Source: Deinococcus sp. AB2017081 (GTDB lineage Bacteria; Deinococcota; Deinococci; Deinococcales; Deinococcaceae). Taken from it: a DNA stretch of 64,000 nucleotides. The stretch lies in assembly GCF_034440735.1 (NCBI RefSeq), contig NZ_CP140098.1:668501-732500 (forward strand), written 5' to 3'. A model generated the notes under the pieces. It was not told the DNA's origin and did not search any database. It worked only from the letters and a program-made list of their open reading frames with translations. This document shows, in pieces, positions 26,978 to 37,432 of this stretch. The position numbers and the translations under genes were made by a program. How positions within the stretch are numbered: position 1 is the first letter of the stretch; the number at the start of each line of letters is the position of its first letter.

Positions 26978-27220
26978 CTATTCATAGACGGTCGCTGCTC
27001 CCAGAATCTGTGCAAACGTCGCCCATGAGGGGTGATCCGGAATGGCCTCGCCTCGATTGGCATACCAGCCCCCAATATCGTCAATCCAGGCGCTCATGGC
27101 CTGCAGAAAGTCAGGCAAGGTGATGTTCTCCCAGGTACCAGCATCCGCCTGATAATCACGGAGCAGGTGCCGGACGAACTCTGCCAGGTCGTGATGCGTC
27201 TGGACGGCCTCTTCTTCCAT
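26978..27220 (-). CDS. DUF7660-like small protein
   Basis: An 80-residue acidic protein with HDLAEFVRHLLRDYQ, WENITLPDFLQAMSAWIDDI and PSWATFAQILGAATVYE, the pattern of DUF7660-like proteins often found near toxin or immunity genes. Function is unknown. The start is uncertain: the ATG at 27220 gives the family length, while the longer frame to 27292 would run into the groEL terminator hairpin. It converges on the PIN toxin gene. Confidence 0.55.
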   Translation of the reverse strand: MEEEAVQTHHDLAEFVRHLLRDYQADAGTWENITLPDFLQAMSAWIDDIGGWYANRGEAIPDHPSWATFAQILGAATVYE

Positions 27221-27281
27221 GCTCCATGGTGCAACGAAAGAGGCCAGAGCATGACGCCCCGGCCTCTCCATATCCACGACA

Positions 27282-27311
27282 AAGCCGCCCACCGTGTTGG
27301 ATGGGCGGCTT
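27282..27311 (-). terminator. terminator hairpin downstream of groEL
   Basis: AAGCCGCCCA (27282-27291) pairs with TGGGCGGCTT (27302-27311), a 10-bp stem with a ten-base loop about 70 bases after the groEL stop. The T-run on the minus strand is short. Confidence 0.6.
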
Positions 27312-27382
27312 GCGTTTAGTGGCCTCAGACTTGGGGGCGGCCCCTCGTCTTTCTTGCCACGTCAACGTAGGCTTTCTTGCTC

Positions 27383-29175
<1,793 letters not shown>

Positions 29176-29177
29176 CC

Positions 29178-29465
29178 TTACTCGACGATCGCCAGGATGT
29201 CGCGTTCGGCCAGGATGCTGTAGTTCTTGCCTTCCAGCGTCACTTCGGTGCCGCCGTACTTGGCGAAGTACACGGTGTCGCCCTCTTTGACTTCCAGGGG
29301 GGACTTGGTGCCGTTGTCCAGGGTCTTGCCGCTGCCGACGGCGATGACCTTGCCGCGCTGGCTCTTTTCCTTGGCGGAATCCGGGACGTACAGGCCGCCG
29401 GCGGTCTTCTGCTCGGCTTCTTCGATAATTTCCACGAGAACTCGGTCGCCCAAAGGTTTCAGCAT
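29178..29465 (-). CDS. groES: 10-kDa co-chaperonin GroES
   Basis: A 95-residue co-chaperonin, full length. [20 protein letters not shown] at the N-terminus, [20 protein letters not shown] with the mobile loop and [10 protein letters not shown] are the family marks. It caps the GroEL ring. AGGAGG lies nine bases before the ATG at 29465. Its promoter is at 29549-29578. I see no CIRCE element upstream, so HrcA control is not supported by the sequence. Confidence 0.97.
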   Translation of the reverse strand: MLKPLGDRVLVEIIEEAEQKTAGGLYVPDSAKEKSQRGKVIAVGSGKTLDNGTKSPLEVKEGDTVYFAKYGGTEVTLEGKNYSILAERDILAIVE

Positions 29466-29548
29466 GTGGGTTCCTCCTAGAGTGATTTGGGATGTGGGGC
29501 CAGAAAGCTCGCCGGACAGCCCGGCGGGTTTTTGCCGTTCCGCACGCA

Positions 29549-29602
29549 AGACTAGAGCTTCGATAAGAAAATTGTCAACCTTTAGAATCTGAGAATCTGA
29601 GT
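29549..29602 (-). promoter_or_regulatory. groESL promoter with upstream direct repeat
   Basis: On the minus strand TTGACA (29578-29573), an 18-base spacer and TAGTCT (29554-29549). Just upstream of the -35 box a direct repeat GAATCTGAGAATCTGA (about 29585-29601, plus-strand reading) may be a regulator site. A CGCCGG/CCGGCG hairpin lies in the 5' untranslated region. Confidence 0.65.
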
Positions 29603-29633
29603 GTGATGCGCTCAAGGTGCACTGGCACGGAGA

Positions 29634-29693
29634 AAGCGCATATGCGCTTGCATTCTCCTACCCTGGACATATATATGTATTGGGAACATACAT
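29634..29693. promoter_or_regulatory. three palindromes in the GGDEF-RHH promoter
   Basis: AAGCGCATATGCGCTT (29634-29649) is a perfect 16-bp palindrome. ACATATATATGT (29667-29678) is a perfect 12-bp palindrome, and ATGTAT (29675-29680) is inverted as ATACAT (29688-29693). They lie 30-90 bases before the start of a protein with a ribbon-helix-helix domain, so autoregulation is plausible. Confidence 0.6.
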
Positions 29694-29723
29694 CCTTGCC
29701 GTCCCCTGCCCGGAGGTACCCGT

Positions 29724-30332
29724 ATGGCCGCCCGCCCCGCCATTCTCAGCCGCAACGCCTTCGAGGACGCCTTCGAGTCCCTGAAGGGTGCTCCCCTCAC
29801 CCTGGCTGTCCTTGACCTCGACCACTTCAAGACCCTGAACGACACGCTGGGCCACGGCGAGGGCGACCGCGTGCTGCGCGGTGTCGAGCGGCTGCTGTCG
29901 GGCAGCCTGCCGTCGGGCAGCGTGATCGGCCGGATCGGCGGCGACGAGTACGCCAGCATCCTGCCCGAGACCGCCGCCGAGACCTCGCTGATCCTGTTCG
30001 ACGAGGTCATCAAGCACTTCCACATCCACCGCGACCCGCAGTGGCCGCGCAGCCTGGGCCTGAGCGTGGGTCTGGCCGCCCGCCCCGCGCACGCCACGCT
30101 GTACGCCGACCTGTACCGCGCCGCCGAGGAAGCCCTGCTGCGCGCCAAACGCGAGGGCCGGGCGCGGGCGTGCATCTATGTGGAGAGCAAGATGGTGCTC
30201 AAGAGCAACTACTACTCCAAGAGCCAGCTCGACCGTCTGGCCAAGCTGTCCGGAGCCCTGGGCCGCACCGAGGCGAGCCTGCTGCGCGAGGCCGTGGACG
30301 ACCTGATCGAGAAGAACCGGGGCGAGCTGTGA
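29724..30332 (+). CDS. GGDEF-domain protein fused to a C-terminal ribbon-helix-helix domain
   Basis: A 202-residue protein. Residues about 10-155 form a GGDEF fold with the substrate and metal motifs [19 protein letters not shown] and [11 protein letters not shown], so diguanylate cyclase activity is possible. No RxxD inhibitory site precedes the GGDEY. Residues about 158-200 ([20 protein letters not shown], then [19 protein letters not shown]) match a CopG/Arc-type ribbon-helix-helix DNA-binding unit. I do not know this fusion as a described family. GGAGG precedes the ATG at 29724. The next gene overlaps its stop (GTGA). Confidence 0.7.
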   Translation: MAARPAILSRNAFEDAFESLKGAPLTLAVLDLDHFKTLNDTLGHGEGDRVLRGVERLLSGSLPSGSVIGRIGGDEYASILPETAAETSLILFDEVIKHFHIHRDPQWPRSLGLSVGLAARPAHATLYADLYRAAEEALLRAKREGRARACIYVESKMVLKSNYYSKSQLDRLAKLSGALGRTEASLLREAVDDLIEKNRGEL

Positions 30333-30664
30333 CCTTCAGGTGGTCGAAGGGCAAGATCGAGGTCGTACAGGGAGTCGAAATCATCATGCCGTTCGATGCC
30401 ATCAATACGCCAGCTACCTGTCGTCGGGCCGTCGAGGCCATGCAGGCCCTGGGAAGTGACTGGGCTGTGCTGGAGAAGGCGGAGGCGGTGGAAGACGTGT
30501 TCGAGATTCGTCTTGGTGTTTCCCCCGCGCGGCAGCATCAGCCGGAGCAGATCATTCCCAACATTCTCGGACGGTCGACAACCCTCCCGGTTTCCCCGTC
30601 AACGTACCTGCTGACGTCTCCCGACAACTTGCAGGACATTCCCGTGTTTGAGGACGACAGTTGA
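30329..30664 (+). CDS. hypothetical protein co-translated with the GGDEF-RHH gene
   Basis: A 111-residue protein not recognised. It is mixed alpha/beta, with RAVEAMQALGSDWAVLEKAE in the middle and a Pro/Ser-rich C-terminal third. The GTG at 30329 overlaps the stop of the preceding gene, the same GTGA coupling used throughout the following operon. Its role is probably tied to the GGDEF-RHH protein. Confidence 0.5.
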   Translation: MTFRWSKGKIEVVQGVEIIMPFDAINTPATCRRAVEAMQALGSDWAVLEKAEAVEDVFEIRLGVSPARQHQPEQIIPNILGRSTTLPVSPSTYLLTSPDNLQDIPVFEDDS

Positions 30665-30742
30665 CTATCGGCTGGCGGCCAACGTCCAAGACGTGATCGC
30701 GTGGCTCGGTATTGGCTCCTTAACCAGATGGAGGAAGGACTG

Positions 30743-31180
30743 ATGAACAGGTGGGAACATCTCTTCCATGGCGAATTCGCCGACCGGCGCAAGCTCCTGA
30801 GTGGCCTCACGCTGGAGCAGGTCACCGCGAGAGCGTCCGCGCAGTCGCATTCCATCTACGACGAGCTGTGGCACGCGGCGCTGTGGCAGACCATCATGGT
30901 CGACCGCGACGAGGCACTGTACGAGCGGACGTGGCAGGCCGGTTTGCGCTACCCGGAGCATCCGCCGACCGATCTGGCCGAATGGAACGCGCTGGTCGAG
31001 GACTTCCTGGCCGGGCTGGAGCGGGCGCTCGCGTGGACGACCTCGCCGGAGAAGCTGCACGCGGAGGTCAATCCCGGCGAGACGATGGCCGATATTCTGT
31101 ACGGCCTGGCGGTGCATAACGCCTACCACCTGGGCAAGATCGTGGCGCTGCGACAGGCCATGAATGCGTGGCCGGCGTGA
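30743..31180 (+). CDS. DinB-family putative metal hydrolase/transferase
   Basis: A 145-residue four-helix protein of the DinB/DfrB group. The likely metal ligands are the His in SHSIYDELWHAALWQTIM and in LAVHNAYHLGKIVALRQ near the C-terminus. The family includes thiol-dependent transferases and many Deinococcus paralogues of unknown role. GGAGGAAGG four bases before the ATG at 30743 fixes the start. It opens an operon joined by GTGA overlaps. Confidence 0.75.
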   Translation: MNRWEHLFHGEFADRRKLLSGLTLEQVTARASAQSHSIYDELWHAALWQTIMVDRDEALYERTWQAGLRYPEHPPTDLAEWNALVEDFLAGLERALAWTTSPEKLHAEVNPGETMADILYGLAVHNAYHLGKIVALRQAMNAWPA

Positions 31181-31812
31181 GCAGCCGTGTTCCTCTGTCG
31201 GCAGGCTGGAACGCTGCCCTGTTGGAAGCCTGGGACGCCTACCTGCACGGCTCCTATCCCATCGGCGCGTGCGTGGTCGATGCCGGGGGACAGGTGATTG
31301 CGCGGGGCCGCAACCGGCTGGGCGACCCGCGCAGCGCGGAGGGTGGGGTCATCAGTGGGCACGACCTCGCGCACGCCGAGATCAATGCGTTGCTGAACCT
31401 GAAGGACACGCCGCGCCCGGCCTGTTACGGCTGGACGGTGCTGACCACAGTGCAGCCCTGTCCGCAGTGTGCTGGGGCGATTGCCATGAGTGGTGTGCGG
31501 GCGGTGGAGTACGCGGCCTCCGACCCCTGGGCCGGCTGCACGCACCTCCTGACCGACGACCCGTATGTGTCGAGAAAGGGAATCCGCGTGGGCCGCGCCC
31601 CGGAGGAGGTGCAGCGGGCGGCGCTGCGGCTGATGATTCATGCCCTGATGGACGAGGGACGTGCGCTGGGAACGAACAGTGTCCTCGATAGCTTTCACTC
31701 CGAACATCCGCAGGACGTGGAGTTCGCCGCCCATGTTCACCATTCCGGCACCCTGACCACCCTGCGCGACCACCGCGCCCCGCTGGCCGGGGCCCTGGCG
31801 GTGCTGGCGTGA
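31177..31812 (+). CDS. nucleoside deaminase family protein
   Basis: A 211-residue zinc deaminase. LAHAEINALLNL gives HxE, and TTVQPCPQCAGAIAMSGV gives the PCxxC pair. It is longer than TadA, with a C-terminal helical extension after residue 130. It is a distant paralogue of the deaminase at 19451-20020. The GTG at 31177 overlaps the DinB stop. Its co-translation with a Nudix hydrolase suggests nucleotide or metabolite housekeeping. Confidence 0.75.
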   Translation: MSSRVPLSAGWNAALLEAWDAYLHGSYPIGACVVDAGGQVIARGRNRLGDPRSAEGGVISGHDLAHAEINALLNLKDTPRPACYGWTVLTTVQPCPQCAGAIAMSGVRAVEYAASDPWAGCTHLLTDDPYVSRKGIRVGRAPEEVQRAALRLMIHALMDEGRALGTNSVLDSFHSEHPQDVEFAAHVHHSGTLTTLRDHRAPLAGALAVLA

Positions 31813-32750
31813 GCGGCCCGAAGTTCCTGAACCTGTCGCCAGGGCTGGATCGCGTGGGCCGCGCGTGTGCTTGGATCGAACACGAGGGCCTGGTGCTCAT
31901 GACCGGCCTGGAGTGGGGTGGCTGGACGCTGCCCGGCGGCGGCATCCATCCCGGCGAGACGCCCGAGCAGGCGGCCGTGCGCGAGGCGTGGGAGGAGGCT
32001 GGAGCCCACTGCGAGGTCGCGGGAGAGGCCGTGATCCTGCACGGTGACTCGGCGTGTGTACCGCTGCGGCTGCTCTCGCAGGAGCCCAGCCCGGAGGGGC
32101 GGCCGGCGGCGTGGGTCAACCCGCGTGCGCTGCCGTGGGCCGACGACATCCAGATCCGGCAGGTGCTGGCCGCGCGGGGCAGGATACCGGCGCATCTGGA
32201 CGTGCCGTCCCTGGTCTGGCTGGCCCAGAGCGATGCGGCTCGGCTGGGGTTCGACCGCTCGTGCTCGCTGGAGACGGGCCGACTGCTGCGCACCCTGGCA
32301 GCGATGCGCCCCGGTGGGCGGCTGCTGGAACTGGGCAGCGGGGCCGGGGTGGGCGCGGCGTGGCTGCTTTCGGGCATGGACGCCGCGGCCCGGCTGCTGA
32401 CCGTCGAGGCCGATCCCCTGTGGGCAGAGACGGTCTGGGCACTGCTGGCGACCGACCCGCGTGCCGAGGTGCTGCACGGCGACTGGACGGGCAGCCTGGA
32501 TCGTGCGCCCTTCGACCTGATCTTCGCGGACTGCGCTGCGGCGAAGGTCGACGTCGAGCGGCTGGCCGACGCACTGCGCGTGGGCGGCACGCTGGTCATG
32601 GACAATTTCAGCCCGCCCGCGTTTATCCCCGAGGCGCTGTACGCGGGCGATCCACTGCGCGACCTCCTGTTCACCCACCCGCGCCTGACGTGCGTGGAGG
32701 TCGAGGTCAGCCGCCGCGAACGGGTGATCGTCGCCACGAGAACCACGTGA
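31809..32750 (+). CDS. Nudix hydrolase fused to a SAM-dependent methyltransferase
   Basis: A 313-residue two-domain protein. Residues 1-125 are a Nudix fold with the complete Nudix box [20 protein letters not shown] followed by AGA. Residues about 130-310 are a class I O-methyltransferase fold with [16 protein letters not shown] (SAM loop), [10 protein letters not shown] and [13 protein letters not shown]. Nudix enzymes cleave nucleoside diphosphate derivatives; the methyltransferase substrate is unknown. The order is not one I recognise as a common fusion. The GTG start overlaps the upstream stop, and the downstream GTG overlaps its own stop. Confidence 0.75.
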   Translation: MSGPKFLNLSPGLDRVGRACAWIEHEGLVLMTGLEWGGWTLPGGGIHPGETPEQAAVREAWEEAGAHCEVAGEAVILHGDSACVPLRLLSQEPSPEGRPAAWVNPRALPWADDIQIRQVLAARGRIPAHLDVPSLVWLAQSDAARLGFDRSCSLETGRLLRTLAAMRPGGRLLELGSGAGVGAAWLLSGMDAAARLLTVEADPLWAETVWALLATDPRAEVLHGDWTGSLDRAPFDLIFADCAAAKVDVERLADALRVGGTLVMDNFSPPAFIPEALYAGDPLRDLLFTHPRLTCVEVEVSRRERVIVATRTT

Positions 32751-33352
32751 CCACCCTGCACCTGACCATCCTGCGTCACGGCCGCAGCCGCGCTGACGAC
32801 GAGAACGTCCATGAAGGGCGCTACGACTCGCCACTGAGTGCCGAGGGAGAGGCGCAGGCGGCGGCCCTCGCCGCGTACTGGACGGCGAATCCGCCGGGCT
32901 TTGACCGCGCCTACTGCTCGACGTTGCAGCGCGCCCAAGAGACGGCTCGGATCGTCACGGACGCGCTGGCGGTGCCCATGACGCCCTCGGATCTCCTCCG
33001 GGAGTGGGACAACGGGCCACTTGCTGGCATGAAACGGAACGAGGCGCTGGAGAAATGCCCCATGCCCGCCTTCCGGCACGATCTCGACGCCTTCACGCCA
33101 CATGGGGGCGAGAGTCAGGCGGCCATCCGGGCGCGGGCGCTGCACGCGCTGGAGCTGATCTGGCAGGGTGGGGGAGAGCGGGTGCTGGTCGTGACGCACG
33201 GCGGCTTCGGGAACTCTCTGCTGCGCGAACTGCTGGGTATGCAGCACGGCTGGTTTCCATTCGGGGACACCGCCTTCGCCACCGTGCGACTGAGTCGCCT
33301 CTCACACACGGCCTACGTGACGGGTGTGAACCTCGCGCCGCACCTGGCCTAG
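32747..33352 (+). CDS. histidine phosphatase (phosphoglycerate mutase-like)
   Basis: A 201-residue enzyme with the phospho-histidine motif [20 protein letters not shown], the second-shell [15 protein letters not shown] and the C-terminal [14 protein letters not shown] with the second catalytic His. It removes phosphate from a small molecule or acts as a mutase. It is the last gene of the GTGA-linked operon and is followed by a strong stem-loop. Confidence 0.85.
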   Translation: MTTLHLTILRHGRSRADDENVHEGRYDSPLSAEGEAQAAALAAYWTANPPGFDRAYCSTLQRAQETARIVTDALAVPMTPSDLLREWDNGPLAGMKRNEALEKCPMPAFRHDLDAFTPHGGESQAAIRARALHALELIWQGGGERVLVVTHGGFGNSLLRELLGMQHGWFPFGDTAFATVRLSRLSHTAYVTGVNLAPHLA

Positions 33353-33360
33353 ACCCGCCA

Positions 33361-33392
33361 CGGCCCACCGCTCCGGTGTGGAGGGTGGGCCG
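33361..33392. terminator. stem-loop between convergent genes
   Basis: CGGCCCACC (33361-33369) pairs with GGTGGGCCG (33384-33392). It lies between the histidine-phosphatase stop and the stop of the convergent lipoprotein gene; a T-run is lacking. Confidence 0.6.
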
Positions 33393-33408
33393 CGTGCTTG
33401 TCAGCCGG

Positions 33409-35892
33409 TCAGGGGTAGCTGACGACGTTGCTGGGCGAGGTGTTCGTGCCAGGCTGCGGCGCGACCGGGCCGGTGGTGTTGATGACGTGGTCGATGGTGC
33501 CCGTGTTGCCGAGCGACACGGTGAGCAGGTCGTGGAATTTCACGCCGGCGACGTTCGGCACCTCGAAGCCCCGGTCGACGTGCACGCTGGGATTCACGTT
33601 GAAGAACGAGTACACGCCCATGCCCCAGCCCTCGTGGGTGGTGACGCTGTCGGCGACCTTGTAAGCGGCGTAGCCGTTGGCGCCGCTGCGCCACGTGGCG
33701 TTGTCCGGCACGTCGTAGGGTTTCTCGTTCTGGAAGAAGATGGTCTTGCCGCCCTGACCGTTCCAGATGACCTCGTACTTCTGGTAGTGCTCGACGAACA
33801 GCCCGGTCGCCAGGACGTTGTGGCCGTTCACGATCAGGCCGGTGTCGGCAGTGTTGATCGTCCAGCCGGTGGGGCTGGTGCCGTGGTCGGCACGCCACGC
33901 CCAGATGTGGTCGATCAGGGTGTGGTCGCTGTTCACGATCAGGCTGGTGGTGGCCTTCCCGGCGACCGCGCCGCCGATGCGGAAGAACACGTCCTGCACG
34001 CTGGTGGGGTTCGCGGCGTGGCTGACGTGCGAGCCGGCGGTGCCGATGGTCAGCAGCGCGGCGCTGTTGGTGGTGCCGGCGTCGAACAGCAGGCCCGAGA
34101 TCTTCACGCCGTCCACGTCGGCGGTCTGGATGGCGTTCACGCCGCCCTCGGGGATCAGGGTGGGGAAGCCCAGGCCGTAGAGGACGGTGTTCGCGCGGGT
34201 GACGTTCAGCGTCTGATTGATGCGGTACACGCCGGGCGTGAAGAACAGGTTCAGGCCCTGCGCGAGCGCCTGATTCAGCGTGGCAGCGCTGTCCGTGGGT
34301 TTCGCGACGTAGAACTGGTTGAGGGGAATGCTGCTGCCGGGCGTGTTCGGCCAGGTGGCCCCGCTGGCGTTCGTGCGCAGGTTCGGGACGAAGACGCGGT
34401 ACTTGCCGGCGCTGTCGATGTACAGGTACGGTTTCTCGCGCGACACGGGCGTGGTGGCCAGCGTGGTGTGCGGGGGGTTCGGGAAGGCCTGGGCGGGGGC
34501 GCCGCTCACGCCGGAGAACACCATGTTCCAGACGCCGCCGTTCCAGCTGCCGATCGAGCTGTCACGGGTGTACCACTGCTGCTGCGAACCGGAGCTGACG
34601 GCGCCGTCCACGCGGGCGTCCGCGAGGTAGCCGCCCGACGCATACCCGGTCGGGTTGCCCTGGTTGCTGGGAGCCAGGGTCAGAGCTCCCCTGATATGCA
34701 CCCGGCGCATCGGGGCGGCCTGCGACACGGCCCAGCGGTTGGTTCCGCCTTCCGGCACCACCGCGAGGTTCTCGGCGCTGCGCCAGAAGTTCTGCGTGGC
34801 GTTCGTCTCGTCTCCGGCGTTCCAGCCGCTGTCCACATTGACCGCGCCGTTGATGGTCACGTCGTCCGGGTTGAGGCCCAGCCCCGCGATGTGCGTGTAG
34901 AAGCCGATGTTCGCCCACACGCGGCCGTAATTGCCAGGCTTGAACAGGAAGGTGTAGCGCTGGCTGCCGAACTGCGCACTGGCATTGAGTTTCCCTGCGT
35001 TGAAGGCGGCGTCGATGTCGGCCTGGATCGTCGCGGCCGGCACGCTGGGGTCATAGATCTTCACGTTCGGCCCGAAATTCGGCGTGTCCGAGGTGGGGAG
35101 ACTCACGACCTGGCTGACCCTGAAGGACGAGGCGAGATTATCGAAATCAGGCAGTGAGGCGGCGTTGGCCGTGAGGGTTTTGCTGGTGCCGCCATAGGTG
35201 ATGTCATTAAACAGCTGCACCTGATAGCCGGGCTGCACCCTGACCGAGCTGATGCGGTCATTCCACGTGCTGCCGACCCAGCTGCTGTCGGTACTCGCGC
35301 AGAACGACTCGCCCAGGTAGTTGGGGTCGGCGTAGAAGCAGACCGGCCCGGTGGGCGTGGTGGTGGCCGGCCCGTTGACCTGCAGCTCGTACAGCGAGTA
35401 GCCGTAGGTGGTGTTGCGCGCCGTGCCGTACATCCGGACGTAGCGGCCGCTGCCGGTCACGGGGATGGTCTGGGTGCCGCCCGCGCCAGTAGTGGTGCTA
35501 TAGACGTCAGTCCAAGTGCTGGCGTCGTTGGACACCTGAAGCTTGAACGCCCTGGCCGAGGCGGCCTCCCACTGGAGGGTGACCTGGCAGAGGGTCTGCA
35601 CGCTGCCCAGATCCACGTAGACCCACTGCGGATCACTGAAGGCACTGCTCCAGCGGGTGGTCGTGTTGCCGTCGAAGGCGGCGCCGGACAGGTTCGCGTT
35701 CGTCTCGTTGCTGGACGACATCGAGGCCCTGTTCAGCGCGAGGTTCGGGGTCGCGCAGGTCGCCAGGGCACCCAGGGTGGGGGAGGCAGCGGCCGTCGTG
35801 GGGGCCGCCTGTTCCGAGCACCCCCCGAGCAGCAGGCCCAGACTGGCAACGAGGGTGGCACGCGCGAGGGACGAAGACAGCGGTGTGTTCAT
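33409..35892 (-). CDS. secreted lipoprotein: discoidin domain, crystallin-like domain, beta-helix carbohydrate-active domain
   Basis: An 827-residue exported protein. A lipoprotein signal (LGLLLGGCS) is followed by an F5/8 type C (discoidin, CBM32-like) domain at about 48-172 and a beta/gamma-crystallin-like domain at about 180-262 (VCFYADPNYLGESFCAS). The rest is a long right-handed beta-helix-like part (about 280-825) with repeated NTVLYGLGF and VKISGLLFDAG turns, similar to GH55- or pectate-lyase-type folds. It probably binds and cuts an extracellular polysaccharide; the bond is not known. AAGGAGT precedes the ATG. It follows the GH128-like gene after 52 bases. Confidence 0.7.
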   Translation of the reverse strand: MNTPLSSSLARATLVASLGLLLGGCSEQAAPTTAAASPTLGALATCATPNLALNRASMSSSNETNANLSGAAFDGNTTTRWSSAFSDPQWVYVDLGSVQTLCQVTLQWEAASARAFKLQVSNDASTWTDVYSTTTGAGGTQTIPVTGSGRYVRMYGTARNTTYGYSLYELQVNGPATTTPTGPVCFYADPNYLGESFCASTDSSWVGSTWNDRISSVRVQPGYQVQLFNDITYGGTSKTLTANAASLPDFDNLASSFRVSQVVSLPTSDTPNFGPNVKIYDPSVPAATIQADIDAAFNAGKLNASAQFGSQRYTFLFKPGNYGRVWANIGFYTHIAGLGLNPDDVTINGAVNVDSGWNAGDETNATQNFWRSAENLAVVPEGGTNRWAVSQAAPMRRVHIRGALTLAPSNQGNPTGYASGGYLADARVDGAVSSGSQQQWYTRDSSIGSWNGGVWNMVFSGVSGAPAQAFPNPPHTTLATTPVSREKPYLYIDSAGKYRVFVPNLRTNASGATWPNTPGSSIPLNQFYVAKPTDSAATLNQALAQGLNLFFTPGVYRINQTLNVTRANTVLYGLGFPTLIPEGGVNAIQTADVDGVKISGLLFDAGTTNSAALLTIGTAGSHVSHAANPTSVQDVFFRIGGAVAGKATTSLIVNSDHTLIDHIWAWRADHGTSPTGWTINTADTGLIVNGHNVLATGLFVEHYQKYEVIWNGQGGKTIFFQNEKPYDVPDNATWRSGANGYAAYKVADSVTTHEGWGMGVYSFFNVNPSVHVDRGFEVPNVAGVKFHDLLTVSLGNTGTIDHVINTTGPVAPQPGTNTSPSNVVSYP

Positions 35893-35944
35893 GGGACTCC
35901 TTGCTGAGCCGCGCCGGGGGGGCGCACTGAGGGGAACACGGTGA

Positions 35945-37255
35945 TCAGTTCGTGCGGCGTACCTGCATCTCCCACAACGAGTAGCCGTAGGGGGTGGCGC
36001 GTACGGTGCCGAGCAGCCGGACGTAGCGCCCGCTGCCGGTCACGTTCAGGGTCTGGGTGCCGCCCGTACCGGCCGTGGTGCTGTAGACCGTCGTCCAGGT
36101 GGTGGCGTCGTTCGAGGTCTGGATCTGGAAGGCCCTGGCGTACGCGGCCTCCCACTGCACGGTGATGCCGCAGATGGGCTGGGTGCTGCCCAGATCGACG
36201 CGCAGCCACTGCGGATCTGCAAACGCGCTCGACCAGCGGGTGCCGGCAGTGCCGTCCACGGCGGCGCTCGCGGGCGTGCCGGCGGATTCACTGGAGGACG
36301 CGACTGCCGGTCTGCCCTGGGCGATGTTCGTCGCGGCGCAGGTCAAGGTGGCGGCTGCGCCGGGCAGATTCAGGTAGTTCTGCCCCAGAGGGGTCAGCTG
36401 CCCCTGTCCGGCAAGCAGGCTGGTGAAGTGCGGGTCGGCGTTCCAGCGGCCTGTGAACCACGCGTACCGCACGACGTCGGCACGGCCCTCCAGGGTGGCG
36501 ACCATGTCGGTCTGCTGCGCGATCTGTTTGGCGGCCGTGTCGATCTGTGCGCCGTCCTGCTGGCCATGCCAGTTGGCGAACTCGGTCACCCACAGGGGTT
36601 TGCCGTACTTCTTCAGGCGGTCGAGCTGCCCCGCCAGACCGTAGTCGTACCAGTGGAAGGCCAGCGCGTCGATGCGCGGGTCGCGTCCGTTGGTGCTGCG
36701 GTACGCCGCGTAGAAGGCGTCCAGCCACACGACGGGATCCTGGTAGTTCGCCATGGTACCCCACGTCATGGCCGGCCCGACGAGATTCACGCCGGCGTCG
36801 CGTGCCACCTGCTCGTAGCGGGGCCACAGGGCCGCCGCCTGTGCGGGCGTCAGGTTCGCCTGATCCGTCAGGTTCGGTTCGTTCAGCACCAGCAGGTTTT
36901 TCGCCGCTGGCAGCGCACGGATCTGGGCCACAACGGTGGCCGTGTCGAAGCTGCCGTTCCACAGCATCGGCACGAATTCCATGGTGCTGCCCGTGGGGGC
37001 GCCGGCGTTCGGGGTGGGGCTCCAGTTGTACCACCAGCCCACGCCGGGCGACAGCACGTTCACGTCGGCGACCGTGGCGAGGTCGTAGGCGATGCCGCGC
37101 TTGGAACTGCGGGTAGCGGCGGCGTGCAGGGTCGCGTCCGTCTTTACAGGAGCCGTGGGGGCGCCGCATGCGGCGAGGATCAGGGTGGCCAGTGCCAGGA
37201 CGGCCGGTGACGGGGTGGGGCGGAGTGGACGGGCCAGCGCAGACCGTAGGCGCAT
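35945..37255 (-). CDS. secreted GH128-like glucanase lipoprotein with C-terminal discoidin domain
   Basis: A 436-residue exported enzyme. The lipoprotein signal is LATLILAACGA. Residues about 50-300 match the glycosyl hydrolase catalytic core (GH128) fold, with KRGIAYDLATVADVN, LLVLNEPNLTDQ (acid/base Glu), DALAFHWYDYG and PLWVTEFANWHG (nucleophile Glu). GH128 enzymes cut beta-1,3-glucan. Residues about 312-435 are an F5/8 type C domain nearly identical to the one in the next gene. GGGAGG precedes the ATG at 37255. The promoter is at 37331-37359. Confidence 0.8.
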   Translation of the reverse strand: MRLRSALARPLRPTPSPAVLALATLILAACGAPTAPVKTDATLHAAATRSSKRGIAYDLATVADVNVLSPGVGWWYNWSPTPNAGAPTGSTMEFVPMLWNGSFDTATVVAQIRALPAAKNLLVLNEPNLTDQANLTPAQAAALWPRYEQVARDAGVNLVGPAMTWGTMANYQDPVVWLDAFYAAYRSTNGRDPRIDALAFHWYDYGLAGQLDRLKKYGKPLWVTEFANWHGQQDGAQIDTAAKQIAQQTDMVATLEGRADVVRYAWFTGRWNADPHFTSLLAGQGQLTPLGQNYLNLPGAAATLTCAATNIAQGRPAVASSSESAGTPASAAVDGTAGTRWSSAFADPQWLRVDLGSTQPICGITVQWEAAYARAFQIQTSNDATTWTTVYSTTAGTGGTQTLNVTGSGRYVRLLGTVRATPYGYSLWEMQVRRTN

Positions 37256-37330
37256 GGAAGACCTCCCGGCGGGGGCCGGTACGTGCGGGTGGTGCCCGGA
37301 GCGGGCCTGAAAAATTGTGGCGTCTGAACA

Positions 37331-37359
37331 ATGGTAGAGACTTGTCTTCACTTTGTCAA
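37331..37359 (-). promoter_or_regulatory. sigma-70 promoter of the glucanase operon
   Basis: On the minus strand TTGACA (37359-37354), a 17-base spacer and TACCAT (37336-37331). An AGAC-TT-GTCT inverted repeat (37338-37347) sits in the spacer and could be a regulator site. The divergent ROK gene starts at 37446. Confidence 0.7.
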
Positions 37360-37432
37360 ATGAAAGAAATCTCATAAGTGGGGGTCATGACCACGCCGCA
37401 CACCCGCTCCTCCCGAAGGCACGGGCAGCGGG

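Noticed and set aside
29466..29723. CIRCE or HAIR heat-shock operator before groES
   Set aside because: I looked for TTAGCACTC-N9-GAGTGCTAA and CTTGAGT-N7-ACTCAAG and saw neither; only a direct repeat near the -35 box.
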